64,000 nucleotides of DNA from Isoptericola cucumis (GCF_014635665.1 NZ_BMDG01000001.1:248001-312000), one strand, 5' to 3'. Numbered from the stretch's first letter, positions 25,748 to 34,720 are shown. A program made the numbers and translations. The notes: a model not told the origin generated them from the letters alone.

Positions 25748-26790
25748 GGCCCGGCCCGACGCGGCACGCGGTGGCGGGGACCGCGTCGCCCCTCGTCGAC
25801 GCCCTGGGAGCGACGTCGCTCAGCCACGCCCCGGTGATCGAGAGCGCGGGCGCGCTCGTCTGGCGGGTGCGCGACGGCCGCCTGCAGGTGCTGCTCGTGC
25901 ACCGGCCGCGGTACGACGACTGGTCGTGGCCGAAGGGCAAGCTGGAGGCCGGCGAGTCCCTCGCGACGGCCGCGGCGCGCGAGGTCGCGGAGGAGACCGG
26001 CAAGCCGGTGGTGCTCGGCCTGCCGCTGCCGGGCCTGCAGTACCTCACCCCGGAGGGCCGGGTGAAGCGCGTGCACTACTGGGCGGCGCGCCGCGCCCGG
26101 CGCAAGACCGACGGGCGCCCCCTCGCCGCCCGGCACCCCGTCCAGGAGCCGACGGCGGACGAGGTCGACGACCTCGCCTGGCTGGACGCCGACGACGCCG
26201 CCGGGAGGCTGACGCGCGACGCCGACCGCGGCCCGCTCGACGCGCTGGTCGCGGCGCACGACGCGGGGCGCCTCACGACCCACGCCGTCGCCATCGTGCG
26301 GCACGGCAGGGCGGTCCCGCGCAGCGTGTGGCACGGGTCGGAGCAGGACCGCCCCCTCACCCCGGCCGGGTACGCGCAGGCCGCCGCCGCGGTCCCGGTG
26401 CTGGCGGCGTACGGCGTGGACGCGGCCGTCTCCAGCCGGTGGGAGCGGTGCGCGACCACCGTCGACCCCTACGTGCGCGCGGCCGGCCTGCGGCCCGAGT
26501 ACAGCGACAACCTCACCGAGGCGCAGCACGAGCGCTCGCCCGCGCGGGTGGCGGCCACGGTGCGCGACCTGCTGGAGTCGGGGCGCTCGTCCGTGCTGTG
26601 CACCCACCGGCCGGTCCTGCCCACGGTGCTCGACGTGCTCGGCCAGCACTCGCGACGGGCCGTGGCCGACGTGCTCCCCCAGCGCGACCCCTTCCTCGAG
26701 CCCGGCGAGCTGCTGATGGCGCACGTGGCCGAGTCGCCCAAGGGACCCCGCGTCGTCGCGGTGGAGAAGGTCACGCCGCCCGTCTGGTGA
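25744..26790 (+). CDS. mutT1: NUDIX hydrolase fused to histidine phosphatase (MutT1-like)
   Basis: 348 residues from GTG 25744, overlapping the ppk1 stop by 4 bp. N-terminal NUDIX domain (about 27-170) with the box G-KLEAG-E...REVAEETG complete. The C-terminal histidine-phosphatase domain (about 180-345) has the catalytic IVRHGRA and second His in CTHRPV. The same two-domain protein follows ppk1 in Mycobacterium tuberculosis (MutT1, Rv2985), where it cleans oxidised nucleotides and diadenosine polyphosphates. Sanitation of 8-oxo-dGTP is inferred. Its stop lies 3 bp from the stop of the convergent phosphate transporter gene. Confidence 0.9.
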   Translation: MRPGPTRHAVAGTASPLVDALGATSLSHAPVIESAGALVWRVRDGRLQVLLVHRPRYDDWSWPKGKLEAGESLATAAAREVAEETGKPVVLGLPLPGLQYLTPEGRVKRVHYWAARRARRKTDGRPLAARHPVQEPTADEVDDLAWLDADDAAGRLTRDADRGPLDALVAAHDAGRLTTHAVAIVRHGRAVPRSVWHGSEQDRPLTPAGYAQAAAAVPVLAAYGVDAAVSSRWERCATTVDPYVRAAGLRPEYSDNLTEAQHERSPARVAATVRDLLESGRSSVLCTHRPVLPTVLDVLGQHSRRAVADVLPQRDPFLEPGELLMAHVAESPKGPRVVAVEKVTPPVW

Positions 26791-26793
26791 CCG

Positions 26794-27795
26794 TCAGCCG
26801 AGCATGGGGTGCAGGATCCACGTGGTGACGGCGGCGACCGCCGCGGCCGCCGGGATCGTCAGCACCCACGCGGCGCCGATGTTCTTGGCCACGCCCCACC
26901 GTACGGCGGACAGCCGTCGCGTGGCGCCGACGCCCATGATCGCCGAGGTGATCGTGTGCGTGGTGGAGACCGGCGCGTGCAGGATGAACGCGTTCGCGTA
27001 CAGCACCAGCGCGGACACCGACTCGGCCACGAAGCCGCGCGCCGGGTCGAGCTCGATGATGCGGCGCCCGAGCGTCCGCATGATGCGCCAGCCGCCGGAG
27101 TAGGTGCCCAGCGAGATGGCGCCCGCAGCGGCGAGCTTCACCCACAGCGGGATCACGCCGTCGGAGGCCCAGCCGACCGTCGCGAGCGCCATGTAGATGA
27201 CGCCCATCGTCTTCTGGGCGTCCTGCAGGCCGTGGCCCAGCGCCATGGCGGCCGCGGACGCGGTCTGCGCGATGCGGAACCGGCGCGTCACCCGCGACGG
27301 CGACGCGTTGCGGAAGATCCAGAGGACGCCGACCATCACCAGGTAGGCGAGGACGAAGCCGATCAGCGGCGAGAACACCATCGGCAGCACGACCTTGTCG
27401 ATGATCGACTGGCCGTAGATCGGCAGGCCGCCCGCCAGGCCGGCCCCGACGAGCCCGCCGATCAGCGAGTGGGTCGAGGACGACGGCAGCCCGAACCACC
27501 ACGTGATGAGGTTCCAGGCGATCGCGCCTATCAGCGCACAGAGCACGACCACGAGGGCCGTGTGGTTCGAGGCGTCCTGCAGGTCGACGATCGACGTCGC
27601 GATGGTCTCCGCGACCTCCGTGCCGAGCAGCGCCCCGACGAAGTTCATGACCGCGGCCATGGCGAGCGCGACCCGCGGCGTCAGCGCCCGGGTGGACACC
27701 GACGTCGCGATGGCGTTGGCGGCGTCGTGGAAGCCGTTGGTGTAGTCGAAGCCGAGCGCGATGGCGACGACGAGGACGACGAGAGCCGCCTCCAT
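26794..27795 (-). CDS. pit: PiT family low-affinity inorganic phosphate transporter
   Basis: 333 residues, about 10 membrane segments. The two inverted PiT signature repeats are visible: GFDYTNGFHDAANAIATSVST near the N-terminus and FILHAPVSTTHTITSAIMG near the C-terminus, plus GLPSSSTHSLIGGLVGAG. Takes up metal-phosphate with protons. Second gene of an operon with the DUF47 protein (3-bp gap), which is expected to regulate it. Confidence 0.94.
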   Translation of the reverse strand: MEAALVVLVVAIALGFDYTNGFHDAANAIATSVSTRALTPRVALAMAAVMNFVGALLGTEVAETIATSIVDLQDASNHTALVVVLCALIGAIAWNLITWWFGLPSSSTHSLIGGLVGAGLAGGLPIYGQSIIDKVVLPMVFSPLIGFVLAYLVMVGVLWIFRNASPSRVTRRFRIAQTASAAAMALGHGLQDAQKTMGVIYMALATVGWASDGVIPLWVKLAAAGAISLGTYSGGWRIMRTLGRRIIELDPARGFVAESVSALVLYANAFILHAPVSTTHTITSAIMGVGATRRLSAVRWGVAKNIGAAWVLTIPAAAAVAAVTTWILHPMLG

Positions 27796-27798
27796 CGA

Positions 27799-28419
27799 TC
27801 AGGACTCCTTGAGGGCGATGGTCTCGACCATGTTCGCGACTCTCTCGAAGGCGTCCGCCGCCTCCTCGAGGGTGTCGACGATCTCCTTCAGCTTGATCAG
27901 CAGCACCGGGTCGGTGACCTCGTCGAACATCTGCGCGATGAGCTTGCGGTGCAGCTTGTCGCCCTGGTTCTCCAGGCGGTTGATCTCGACCCAGTAGTCC
28001 TGCAGCTGGTCCATCGACCGCAGCCGCGGCATCGCCTCGGCGGTCAGCTCGGCGCACCGCTGGAGCACCTGCACCAGCTCGGAGACGCGCAGCGGCAGCT
28101 CGTCCACCTTGTACAGGACGATGAGGTCGCCGGCCTCCTCCATGAAGTCCATGCAGTCGTCGAGCGCCGAGGCGAGCCCGTAGATGTCGTCCCGGTCGAA
28201 CGGGGTGACGAACGTCTGGTTCAGCCGCCGCATGATCGAGTGCGTGGCGTCGTCGGCGAGGTGTTCCGTCTCCGAGAGCCGCTCCACGATCGCCTCCCGC
28301 TCCGGGCGGGACGCGCCGAGCAGCTCGGCCAGCAGGGAGGCTCCCGCCACGTTGTGCTGCGCGAGCGTGGCCAACATGTCGAAGTAGGTGGTGTCGCGCG
28401 GTGTCAGGCGCAGGCGCAC
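27799..28419 (-). CDS. DUF47 (PhoU-like) phosphate transport regulator
   Basis: 206 residues, all-helical. It has the DUF47/Pit-accessory pattern: ETEHLADDATHSIMRRLNQTFVTPFDRDDIYGLASALDD (shown in family sense; Asp/Glu-rich metal sites) and NQGDKLHRKLIAQMF. GTG 28419 follows AGGAGCG by a few nt. These proteins sit beside PiT transporters and modulate them. A PHO box lies upstream of this gene. Confidence 0.9.
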   Translation of the reverse strand: MRLRLTPRDTTYFDMLATLAQHNVAGASLLAELLGASRPEREAIVERLSETEHLADDATHSIMRRLNQTFVTPFDRDDIYGLASALDDCMDFMEEAGDLIVLYKVDELPLRVSELVQVLQRCAELTAEAMPRLRSMDQLQDYWVEINRLENQGDKLHRKLIAQMFDEVTDPVLLIKLKEIVDTLEEAADAFERVANMVETIALKES

Positions 28420-28456
28420 GTGACGCTCCTGTGGTCGTGGAGGCTGAGACGTTCAC

Positions 28457-28462
28457 AGACTA
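28457..28462 (-). promoter_or_regulatory. -10 hexamer of DUF47-pit operon
   Basis: Minus-strand TAGTCT, 20 nt downstream of the PHO box, 37 nt before GTG 28419. Confidence 0.5.
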
Positions 28463-28482
28463 GGGCGGGGCCGCACCGCGCG

Positions 28483-28504
28483 ACCAGTTGAACGCGCGGT
28501 GAAC
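28483..28504 (-). promoter_or_regulatory. PHO box (PhoP/PhoB-type site) of the DUF47-pit operon
   Basis: Two tandem 11-nt units on the minus strand: GTTCACCGCGC then GTTCAACTGGT. GTTCACC with an 11-nt period is the PhoP direct-repeat unit known from Streptomyces. It sits upstream of the -10 of a phosphate-uptake operon. Confidence 0.72.
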
Positions 28505-28791
28505 TCCTCGCCCCGCCGGGTCACGTCGGTGCTGGTGATGAGCGACGCCGGACCGGGAGCGCCTCTCGGCGCGTGGCCGCTCGTAGCGGCTGAAGATGGA
28601 GCCCGGGGCTACCGCGGCCCGACGTCGCCCGCCCATCGTAAACCCCTCGGTCGGGCTCGCCCGAACGCCCTGGCCACACCTCGAAAATGTCGCTCGTCGG
28701 CCTCAGCCGAGCGATTCGTCGACCGAGCCTGCGGCTCCGCGCCGGGCGCGTGCCTCGTTCCTCGGCCCCCACCCTCTGCTGCACCTTCGTC
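28505..28791. other. Non-coding stretch between the phosphate operon promoter and the next gene's 3' end
   Basis: About 290 bp with lower GC than its surroundings. It contains an imperfect hairpin around 28689-28713 (TCGCT...CGGC ctca GCCG..AGCGA) that may terminate the minus-strand gene at 28792. Short ORFs here lack ribosome binding sites and recognisable features. I see no gene. Confidence 0.55.
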
Positions 28792-29433
28792 TCAGTCGAG
28801 GACCCCGGCGCGCCAGGAGGCCGCCGCGTGCTCCATCTCCTCGGCGGTGCGCTCGAGGTCGGCCGCGCCGCGCGTCATCCGGTCGGCGCCGTGCGGGTCG
28901 GCGACCTCCCGCGCGTCGGCGTCGAACGCCGCGCCCGTCGCGAGGATGCGGCAGAACGACGCCGCGCGCTCCAGCGCCACCGCGAGGTCGCCGGCATAGA
29001 CGCCGGAAAGCACTTCGTCGGCGAGGGTCCGCACGTCGTCGGGCGACGGCGGGCGCGGCACGCCCGCGACGGCCTCGTGCACCGGGGCGGCGTCGACGCC
29101 GAGCCGGTAGCGCAGCGTCACCGTCCGCGGGTCGCGCCGCACCCACTCGCGCAGGACGTAGAGCCGCCACAGCGCGCCGGGCAGCGAGGTCGGCGCCGCG
29201 TCGGACCACAGGCCCGCGACGACGTCGAGCCCCTCGCGCTCGACCAGGCGCACCAGGCGGTCCACCACCTGCGGGTCCTCGGAGGCCCGCGCGCGGTGCA
29301 CGACCGCGCGCGCCGTCGTGTGCGCGACCTCGTCGCGCAGCGCCGGGTCGAGCGACCCGGGCAGCCGCTCGGCGTCTCGCGGGTCCAGCATGGCGGGCCG
29401 GCGCGGGCGGGCCGGCCTGGGTGCGTCGTTCAT
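28792..29433 (-). CDS. Conserved actinobacterial protein of unknown function
   Basis: 213 residues, mostly helical, no signal peptide or membrane segment. It has a conserved-looking core AHTTARAVVHRARASEDPQVVDRL, then SLPGALWRLYVLREWVRRDP (each run trimmed), and an acidic C-terminal half. I recall similar proteins in other actinobacteria, often mislabelled as an RNA polymerase subunit, but no function is established. ATG 29433 has GAGG just upstream and is preceded in frame by a GTG. Transcribed divergently from the sugar transporter. Confidence 0.75.
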   Translation of the reverse strand: MNDAPRPARPRRPAMLDPRDAERLPGSLDPALRDEVAHTTARAVVHRARASEDPQVVDRLVRLVEREGLDVVAGLWSDAAPTSLPGALWRLYVLREWVRRDPRTVTLRYRLGVDAAPVHEAVAGVPRPPSPDDVRTLADEVLSGVYAGDLAVALERAASFCRILATGAAFDADAREVADPHGADRMTRGAADLERTAEEMEHAAASWRAGVLD

Positions 29434-29560
29434 CACCTCAGTGTCTCTCCCCGCGCCCCCCTCCTGTCTTCCCCCGGCAGCACCCGCCGCGCCAGGTCGT
29501 TCGTGCCGACCTAGCATCGGGACGAGGCCCGATGCCGACCCGGCAGAATCGAGGACACCC

Positions 29561-31000
29561 ATGTCGAGCACGTCACCGACATCAGTGAACGAGCGCAGCG
29601 CCCACCGAAAAGCCACCGGGCTGGCCGTCGCGGCCGCCGTCGGTGGCTTCCTGTTCGGGTTCGACTCGTCGGTCATCAACGGCGCCGTCGACGCGATCGA
29701 GGGGCAGTTCGAGCTGGACTCCACCGTCACCGGGCTCGTGGTGGCGGTCGCCCTCCTGGGCTGCGCGCTCGGCGCCTGGTCGGGTGGCAAGCTCGCCGAC
29801 CGGTGGGGCCGGACGAACGTGATGGTCCTCGGTGCGGTCCTGTTCTTCGTCTCGTCCATCCTGTCGGCGATCGCGTGGAGCGCGTGGGACCTGGCGCTCT
29901 GGCGCTTCATGGCGGGTGTGGGGATCGGCATCGCCTCCGTGATCGCCCCCGCCTACATCGCGGAGATCGCGCCCGCCGCCATGCGCGGGCGGCTGGGGTC
30001 GCTGCAGCAGCTCGCGATCACCGTCGGTATCTTCACCGCCCTGCTGTCCGACCAGATCCTCGCCACGAGCGCCGGCGGCGCCGCGAACGAGCTGTGGCTG
30101 GGTTGGGAGGCGTGGCGCTGGATGTTCATCGTCGCCGTGGTGCCCGCCGCCGTCTACGGGATCCTCGCGGTGCGGATGCCGGAGTCGCCACGCTATCTGG
30201 TGAGCAAGGGCAAGGACGCCGACGCCCGAGCGGTGCTGTCGTCCGTGCTCGGTCCCGAGGAGGACGTCGAGGACCGCATCGCGCAGATCCACCGCTCGAT
30301 CTCCGAGGACGAGGAGAACGCCGAGCTGGGCAGCCTCAAGGGCAGCCGTCTCGGGCTGAAGCCGATCGTGTGGGTCGGCATCGTGATGGCGATCTTCCAG
30401 CAGTTCGTCGGCATCAACGTGATCTTCTACTACTCGACGACGCTGTGGCAGGCGGTCGGCTTCGAGGAGTCGCAGGCGTTCCTCGTCTCGACGATCACGG
30501 CGGTCACCAACGTCGCCGTGACGTTCATCGCGATCGCGCTGATCGACAAGGTCGGGCGCCGCCCGCTGCTGCTCATCGGCTCCGCGGGCATGGCGGTGTC
30601 GCTGGGGCTCATGGCGATCGCCTTCACGCAGGCGACGGGCAGCGGCGAGAACGTGTCGCTCGACGGCGCGTGGGGCATCGTGGCGCTCGTCTCGGCGAAC
30701 GCGTTCGTCGTCTTCTTCGGCGCGACCTGGGGCCCGCTGATGTGGGTGCTGCTGGGCGAGATGTTCCCGAACCGCATCCGCGCGGCGGCGCTCGGCGTCG
30801 GCGCGGCGGCGAACTGGATCGCGAACTTCGCGATCACGCTGACGTTCCCCCCGATGCTCGCGACGTTCGGCCCGGCGCTGCCGTACCTGATGTACGCGAT
30901 CTTCGCCGTGCTGTCGTTCTTCTTCGTGCTCACCAAGATCCCCGAGACGAAGGGCGTCGAGCTGGAGGACATGTCGGGCGAGGCCTACCACCGCGCCTGA
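29561..31000 (+). CDS. MFS sugar porter (sugar:H+ symporter)
   Basis: 479 residues, 12 membrane segments. Sugar-porter signatures: GGFLFGFDSSVINGA at helix 1, DRWGRTNV after helix 2, PESPRYLV before the central loop, QQFVGINVIFYYS in helix 7, KVGRRPLL, and the C-terminal PETKG. Similar to XylE/GlcP-type glucose or pentose importers; the exact sugar is unknown. No sugar catabolic genes are adjacent. Confidence 0.93.
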   Translation: MSSTSPTSVNERSAHRKATGLAVAAAVGGFLFGFDSSVINGAVDAIEGQFELDSTVTGLVVAVALLGCALGAWSGGKLADRWGRTNVMVLGAVLFFVSSILSAIAWSAWDLALWRFMAGVGIGIASVIAPAYIAEIAPAAMRGRLGSLQQLAITVGIFTALLSDQILATSAGGAANELWLGWEAWRWMFIVAVVPAAVYGILAVRMPESPRYLVSKGKDADARAVLSSVLGPEEDVEDRIAQIHRSISEDEENAELGSLKGSRLGLKPIVWVGIVMAIFQQFVGINVIFYYSTTLWQAVGFEESQAFLVSTITAVTNVAVTFIAIALIDKVGRRPLLLIGSAGMAVSLGLMAIAFTQATGSGENVSLDGAWGIVALVSANAFVVFFGATWGPLMWVLLGEMFPNRIRAAALGVGAAANWIANFAITLTFPPMLATFGPALPYLMYAIFAVLSFFFVLTKIPETKGVELEDMSGEAYHRA

Positions 31001-31041
31001 CGGGCTGCGCCCGAGCGGCCCCGGACCGTCCCGGAACCGCG

Positions 31042-31065
31042 CGGACCCGTCGCCGGCCGGGTCCG
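31042..31065 (+). terminator. Hairpin after sugar porter gene
   Basis: 8-bp stem CGGACCCG / CGGGTCCG with an 8-nt loop, about 40 bp after the stop. Confidence 0.45.
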
Positions 31066-31110
31066 ACCACGTGTCGGGCCCGGCCGGCCGTCGCTCTCAC
31101 CAGAACACTT

Positions 31111-31123
31111 GCTTGCTGCAAGC
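31111..31123. promoter_or_regulatory. Palindromic operator upstream of the MarR/DHA2 operon
   Basis: Perfect palindrome GCTTGC-T-GCAAGC, about 100 bp before the marR start, next to a likely promoter (-10 TACGGT near 31132). TTGC/GCAA half-sites are common for MarR repressors of efflux genes. Confidence 0.55.
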
Positions 31124-31224
31124 ACTGGATGTACGGTGGCACCTCGCAAGGTTCTGACCCGTCCGGTCACCCCGGCCCCGGCCCACCGGCCCCGGCCACC
31201 CCCTCACTCCCCGAAGGTCTTGGC

Positions 31225-31701
31225 ATGCCCGTTCCCCGCACGACGAGCCGCGAGCTCGTGCAGGCGCTCGAGGAGCTCTCCCGGGCCCAGCGCGAGGCCG
31301 CGACCAGGATCGCGCGCGACCTGGACCTCCCCCGCGCCGGACTGGGTGCCCTCCATCTGCTCACCCGGTGCGGTCGCGTCCAGCTCGGCGACGTGGCCGC
31401 GAAGCTCCGCGTCGACGTCTCGGTCGCGAGCCGCCAGGTCAGCGCGCTCGTCGACGCCGGCCTGGTCCGGCGCACGGTCGACGACGACGACCGGCGTGCC
31501 CGCACGCTGGAGCTCACCGACGCCGGCCGCGAGTTCGCGGAGGTGTCGTTCGACCGCATCGACGACCTCGTGGTCGACGCCTTCTCCGACTGGTCGGACC
31601 AGGACCTCGCCGACGCCATCACCCGGATCCGCAGCGTCGCGGTCGCCCTCGTCACGACCCACGACCGCGCCCAGGCGCAGGAGGAGACCCTCACCCGATG
31701 A
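31225..31701 (+). CDS. MarR family transcriptional regulator
   Basis: 158 residues with the MarR winged helix: GRVQLGDVAAKLRVDVSVAS (recognition helix around 65-75), SALVDAGLVRRTVDDDDRRARTLELTDAGR (wing with the Asp-Arg-Arg signature; trimmed). Its stop overlaps the ATG of the DHA2 transporter (ATGA). Expected to repress its own operon by binding the palindrome at 31111 until a drug-like ligand is bound. Confidence 0.92.
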   Translation: MPVPRTTSRELVQALEELSRAQREAATRIARDLDLPRAGLGALHLLTRCGRVQLGDVAAKLRVDVSVASRQVSALVDAGLVRRTVDDDDRRARTLELTDAGREFAEVSFDRIDDLVVDAFSDWSDQDLADAITRIRSVAVALVTTHDRAQAQEETLTR

Positions 31702-33314
31702 GCACTCCCGTCAGTCCGGCCGCCGGCGCACCGACCGTCGCCGCCACCCCCGCACCCGCGATGACCCGCCGTGAGGTGCTCGAGGCGCTCTCGGGCATCA
31801 TGCTCGGCGTCTTCGTCTCGCTGCTGGCCACGACCATCGTCTCGACGTCGCTCCCGCGGATCGTGTCCGACCTGGGCGGCTCGCAGCACTCGTACACCTG
31901 GGTCGTCACGGCCATGCTGCTGACGATGACGATCTCGACCCCGCTGTGGGGCAAGCTCGCCGACCTGACGAACCGCAAGGTCCTCATGCAGGTCGCGCTC
32001 GCCATCACCGTGGTCTCCGCCGCCGCGGCGGGCCTCTCGCACAACATCGAGACGCTCATCGGCTTCCGCGCCCTGCAGGGCATCGGCGCCGGCGGCCTCA
32101 CCGCCCTCGCGACGGTGCTCATGGCCGACATCATCAGCCCGCGCGAGCGCGGCAAGTACATGGGCCTCATGGGCGGCGTCATGGCCGTCGCGCAGATCGG
32201 CGGCCCGCTGCTCGGCGGTGTGCTCACCGACTCGATCGGCTGGCGCTGGACGTTCTTCGTCGGCGTCCCGTTCGCCGTCGCGGCGTTCGTCGTCCTGCAG
32301 AAGACGCTGCACCTGCCCGCGCGCGTCAAGCGCGTGGTGAAGATCGACTACGTGGGCGCCCTGCTCATCGCCGTGGGCGTGGCGCTCCTGCTGCTGTGGG
32401 TGACCTTCGCGGGCGACAAGTACGAGTGGGCCTCCTGGCAGACCGCCGCGATGCTCGGCGGGGCGCTGGTCGCCCTCGTCGGCGCCGGGTTCGTGGAGCG
32501 CGCCGTCGCCGAGCCGATCATCCCGCTGCACCTGTTCCGCAACCGGACGTTCGTGCTCTCCGTCATCGCGTCGGCCGCCGTCGGCGTCGCCATGTTCGGC
32601 ACCGCGGTGTTCCTCGCGCAGTACTTCCAGCTCGCCCGCGGCAAGACGCCGACGGAGTCGGGCCTGCTCACCATCCCCATGGTCGTGGGCACGATGCTCG
32701 CGGGGCTCGTCCTCGGCCGCATCATCTCCCGCACCGGCCGCTACAAGGCGATCATGGTGGGCGGCGGCGTCGTGCTGGCGGGCTCGCTGTACGGGCTGTC
32801 CACGATCGAGGTCGACACCAGCTTCGTCGTCATCGGCGTCTTCCTCTTCGGCCTCGGCCTCTCGGTCGGCGCGCTCATGCAGAACCTGGTGCTCGCCACG
32901 CAGAACACCCTCGACGTGCACGAGATGGGTGCCGGCACGTCCGGCGTCGCGTTCTTCCGGTCGCTCGGCGGCTCGATCGGCGTCTCCGTGCTCGGCGCGC
33001 TCATGGCCACGAAGGTGCAGGACGAGACGGTGGAGGGGCTGGCGGAGATCGGCGTGCCGGCGTCCGCCCTCGGCTCCGGCACCGGCGGGGTGCCCGACCT
33101 GTCGCAGGTGCCCGACGCGGTGCGCTCGGTCATCGAGTCGGCGTACTCGGACGGGATCACGCACATCTTCCTCATCGCGGTGCCGATGGCGCTCGTCGCG
33201 CTCGTCGCGGTGATCTTCCTCAAGGAGATCCCGCTCGGCCAGAGGTCCGGCATCGAGCAGACCCTCGACGAGGAGCGTGCCGAGGAGCAGGAGCAGCCCG
33301 CGCAGGCCTCCTGA
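31698..33314 (+). CDS. DHA2-family MFS multidrug efflux transporter (14 TMS)
   Basis: 538 residues, about 14 hydrophobic segments. DHA2 motifs: LWGKLADLTNRK after helix 2, FRALQGIGAGGLTAL in helix 4, and GGPLLGGVLTDSIGWRW (motif C, antiporter). The C-terminus is Glu/Gln-rich and cytoplasmic. Drug:H+ antiport is inferred from family. Coupled to the MarR gene and followed by a terminator. Confidence 0.92.
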   Translation: MSTPVSPAAGAPTVAATPAPAMTRREVLEALSGIMLGVFVSLLATTIVSTSLPRIVSDLGGSQHSYTWVVTAMLLTMTISTPLWGKLADLTNRKVLMQVALAITVVSAAAAGLSHNIETLIGFRALQGIGAGGLTALATVLMADIISPRERGKYMGLMGGVMAVAQIGGPLLGGVLTDSIGWRWTFFVGVPFAVAAFVVLQKTLHLPARVKRVVKIDYVGALLIAVGVALLLLWVTFAGDKYEWASWQTAAMLGGALVALVGAGFVERAVAEPIIPLHLFRNRTFVLSVIASAAVGVAMFGTAVFLAQYFQLARGKTPTESGLLTIPMVVGTMLAGLVLGRIISRTGRYKAIMVGGGVVLAGSLYGLSTIEVDTSFVVIGVFLFGLGLSVGALMQNLVLATQNTLDVHEMGAGTSGVAFFRSLGGSIGVSVLGALMATKVQDETVEGLAEIGVPASALGSGTGGVPDLSQVPDAVRSVIESAYSDGITHIFLIAVPMALVALVAVIFLKEIPLGQRSGIEQTLDEERAEEQEQPAQAS

Positions 33315-33328
33315 CGCGGCCGCGAGAT

Positions 33329-33365
33329 GGCCCCCGGAAGAGCCCGCCCAGGCTCTCCGGGGGCC
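33329..33365 (+). terminator. Terminator after DHA2 transporter
   Basis: 15 paired bases (9 + 6) with one bulged A and loop CGCCCA: GGCCCCCGG-a-AGAGCC pairs with GGCTCTCCGGGGGCC. A short CTTCTGT run follows. Confidence 0.75.
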
Positions 33366-33450
33366 CTTCTGTCGGAATTTCACCCGCAAAACAGGGCATC
33401 GTGACGAGATCGATGCCGTGGAGACCTCCCGTAGCACCCCACGGACAGCC

Positions 33451-33456
33451 CATGAT
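33451..33456 (+). promoter_or_regulatory. -10 hexamer for leaderless second marR mRNA
   Basis: CATGAT, then 6 nt (gggccc), then ATG 33463. Same layout as mshD. Confidence 0.5.
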
Positions 33457-33462
33457 GGGCCC

Positions 33463-33948
33463 ATGCACGAGGCAACCATGACGCACACGCCCGATCCGGT
33501 CACCGACCCGTTCGGTGCGCTGGAACGCGAGATCCGCGTCCTCATCCGGCGCGCCCAGTCGTCCGCGGCACAGACGGCCCGCCGGATGCACCCGGAGCTC
33601 GACGCCTCTGCCTACCCCCTGCTGGCGCACATCCATTCCAACCCGGGGATCCGGGGCTCCGACCTGGCCACGCACTTCGGTGTCGGCCGCGCGACCGTCT
33701 CCCGGCAGCTGAGCCGGCTCGTCGAGCTCGGCCTGGTGCACCGCGAGGTCGACCCCGAGGACACCCGCGGGCAGCAGATCACGCTCACCCAGGACGGGGA
33801 GGCCCGCTTCGCGAAGGCACGCGACCGGCGGGTCGAGATGTACCAGCAGGCCTTCGGCGAGTGGGACGAGGCCGACGTCGCCCAGCTCGCGACCCTGCTG
33901 CACCGCTACTCCGACGACTTCGTGCGCTGGCGGGACGCGAACTCCTGA
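33463..33948 (+). CDS. MarR family transcriptional regulator
   Basis: 161 residues from ATG 33463 (ATG 33478 also in frame). Winged helix with NPGIRGSDLATHFGVGRATVSRQLSRLVELGLV and the wing REVDPEDTRGQQITLT (trimmed). No transporter is downstream on the same strand, so it is free-standing; its targets are unknown and may include the DHA2 operon just upstream. The promoter geometry supports ATG 33463. Confidence 0.88.
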   Translation: MHEATMTHTPDPVTDPFGALEREIRVLIRRAQSSAAQTARRMHPELDASAYPLLAHIHSNPGIRGSDLATHFGVGRATVSRQLSRLVELGLVHREVDPEDTRGQQITLTQDGEARFAKARDRRVEMYQQAFGEWDEADVAQLATLLHRYSDDFVRWRDANS

Positions 33949-33985
33949 CGCCTCCCGGCGTCGCCGGCCGCGCCGGCCGACGGCC

Positions 33986-34720
33986 TCAGCCGGCGACGAG
34001 CCGGTCGCGCAGCGCGTCGACGGTCCCGGCGGCGCCGCCGTGGGCCGCGAACCAGCCCTCCGGCCCGCCGTCGTGGTCGTCGAGCAGGTCGAGCACCGAC
34101 GCGATCGCCCATCCCGGCGCCGTGACCAGCTCGGGCGGCAGGGCCGCGAGGACGTGCGCGTCCGGGGCGGGGAGCTGCGCGGTGACGGACGCCCGGGCGA
34201 GCACCTCGCGCATGTGCGGGCCGGTCCGTTCGTAGTCGGCGACGATCGCCGCCCGGTCGACGCCCGCGAGCGCGAGGACCAGGGCCACCAGCACGCCGGT
34301 GCGGTCCTTGCCGGCCGTGCAGTGCACCAGGGTCGGGGCGTCCGCCGTCGCGACGAGCCGGACGCCGTCGACCAGGTGGCCGGCGCCCACGCCCTCGAGC
34401 ATCTGGCGGTACAGGACGCCGAGGCCGGGCACGGGCGCCGGGGCGCTCGCCGCCCCGGTCGCGGCGCCGTCCAGCACCGGCAGGGGCACGACGTGCGCCG
34501 TCCCGGCGAGCGGGTGCGCGTCCCGGCTCTCGCCCGGGTCGCGCAGGTCGAGGACCGTGCGGGGCGGCCAGGCCACGTCCCGCGGGACGACGTCGCCGGC
34601 CCGCGGCGCGTCCGAGCGCAGGAGCACGCCCGGACGCAACCGGGGTGACGCCGTGGCGACGTCCCGCAGGTTGGCGAGCCGGTCGAGGGCTGGCGGAGCG
34701 CTGTGCGCCGGGTCGATCAT
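33986..34720 (-). CDS. Tyrosine-protein phosphatase (DSP/MptpB-like)
   Basis: 244 residues. N-terminal NLRDVA and LLRSDAP segments and the P-loop HCTAGKDRTG (C-x5-R with the Lys/Asp typical of the MptpB/Iphp family). The general-acid region lies in LDLRDPGE. Hydrolyses phosphotyrosine and perhaps phosphoinositides or other phosphoresidues. No signal peptide seen. Confidence 0.9.
   Translation of the reverse strand: MIDPAHSAPPALDRLANLRDVATASPRLRPGVLLRSDAPRAGDVVPRDVAWPPRTVLDLRDPGESRDAHPLAGTAHVVPLPVLDGAATGAASAPAPVPGLGVLYRQMLEGVGAGHLVDGVRLVATADAPTLVHCTAGKDRTGVLVALVLALAGVDRAAIVADYERTGPHMREVLARASVTAQLPAPDAHVLAALPPELVTAPGWAIASVLDLLDDHDGGPEGWFAAHGGAAGTVDALRDRLVAG

Noticed and set aside
28521-28784. 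87-codon minus-strand ORF in the gap before the DUF47 gene
   Set aside because: Arg-rich, no ribosome binding site or -10 in place, no recognisable fold.
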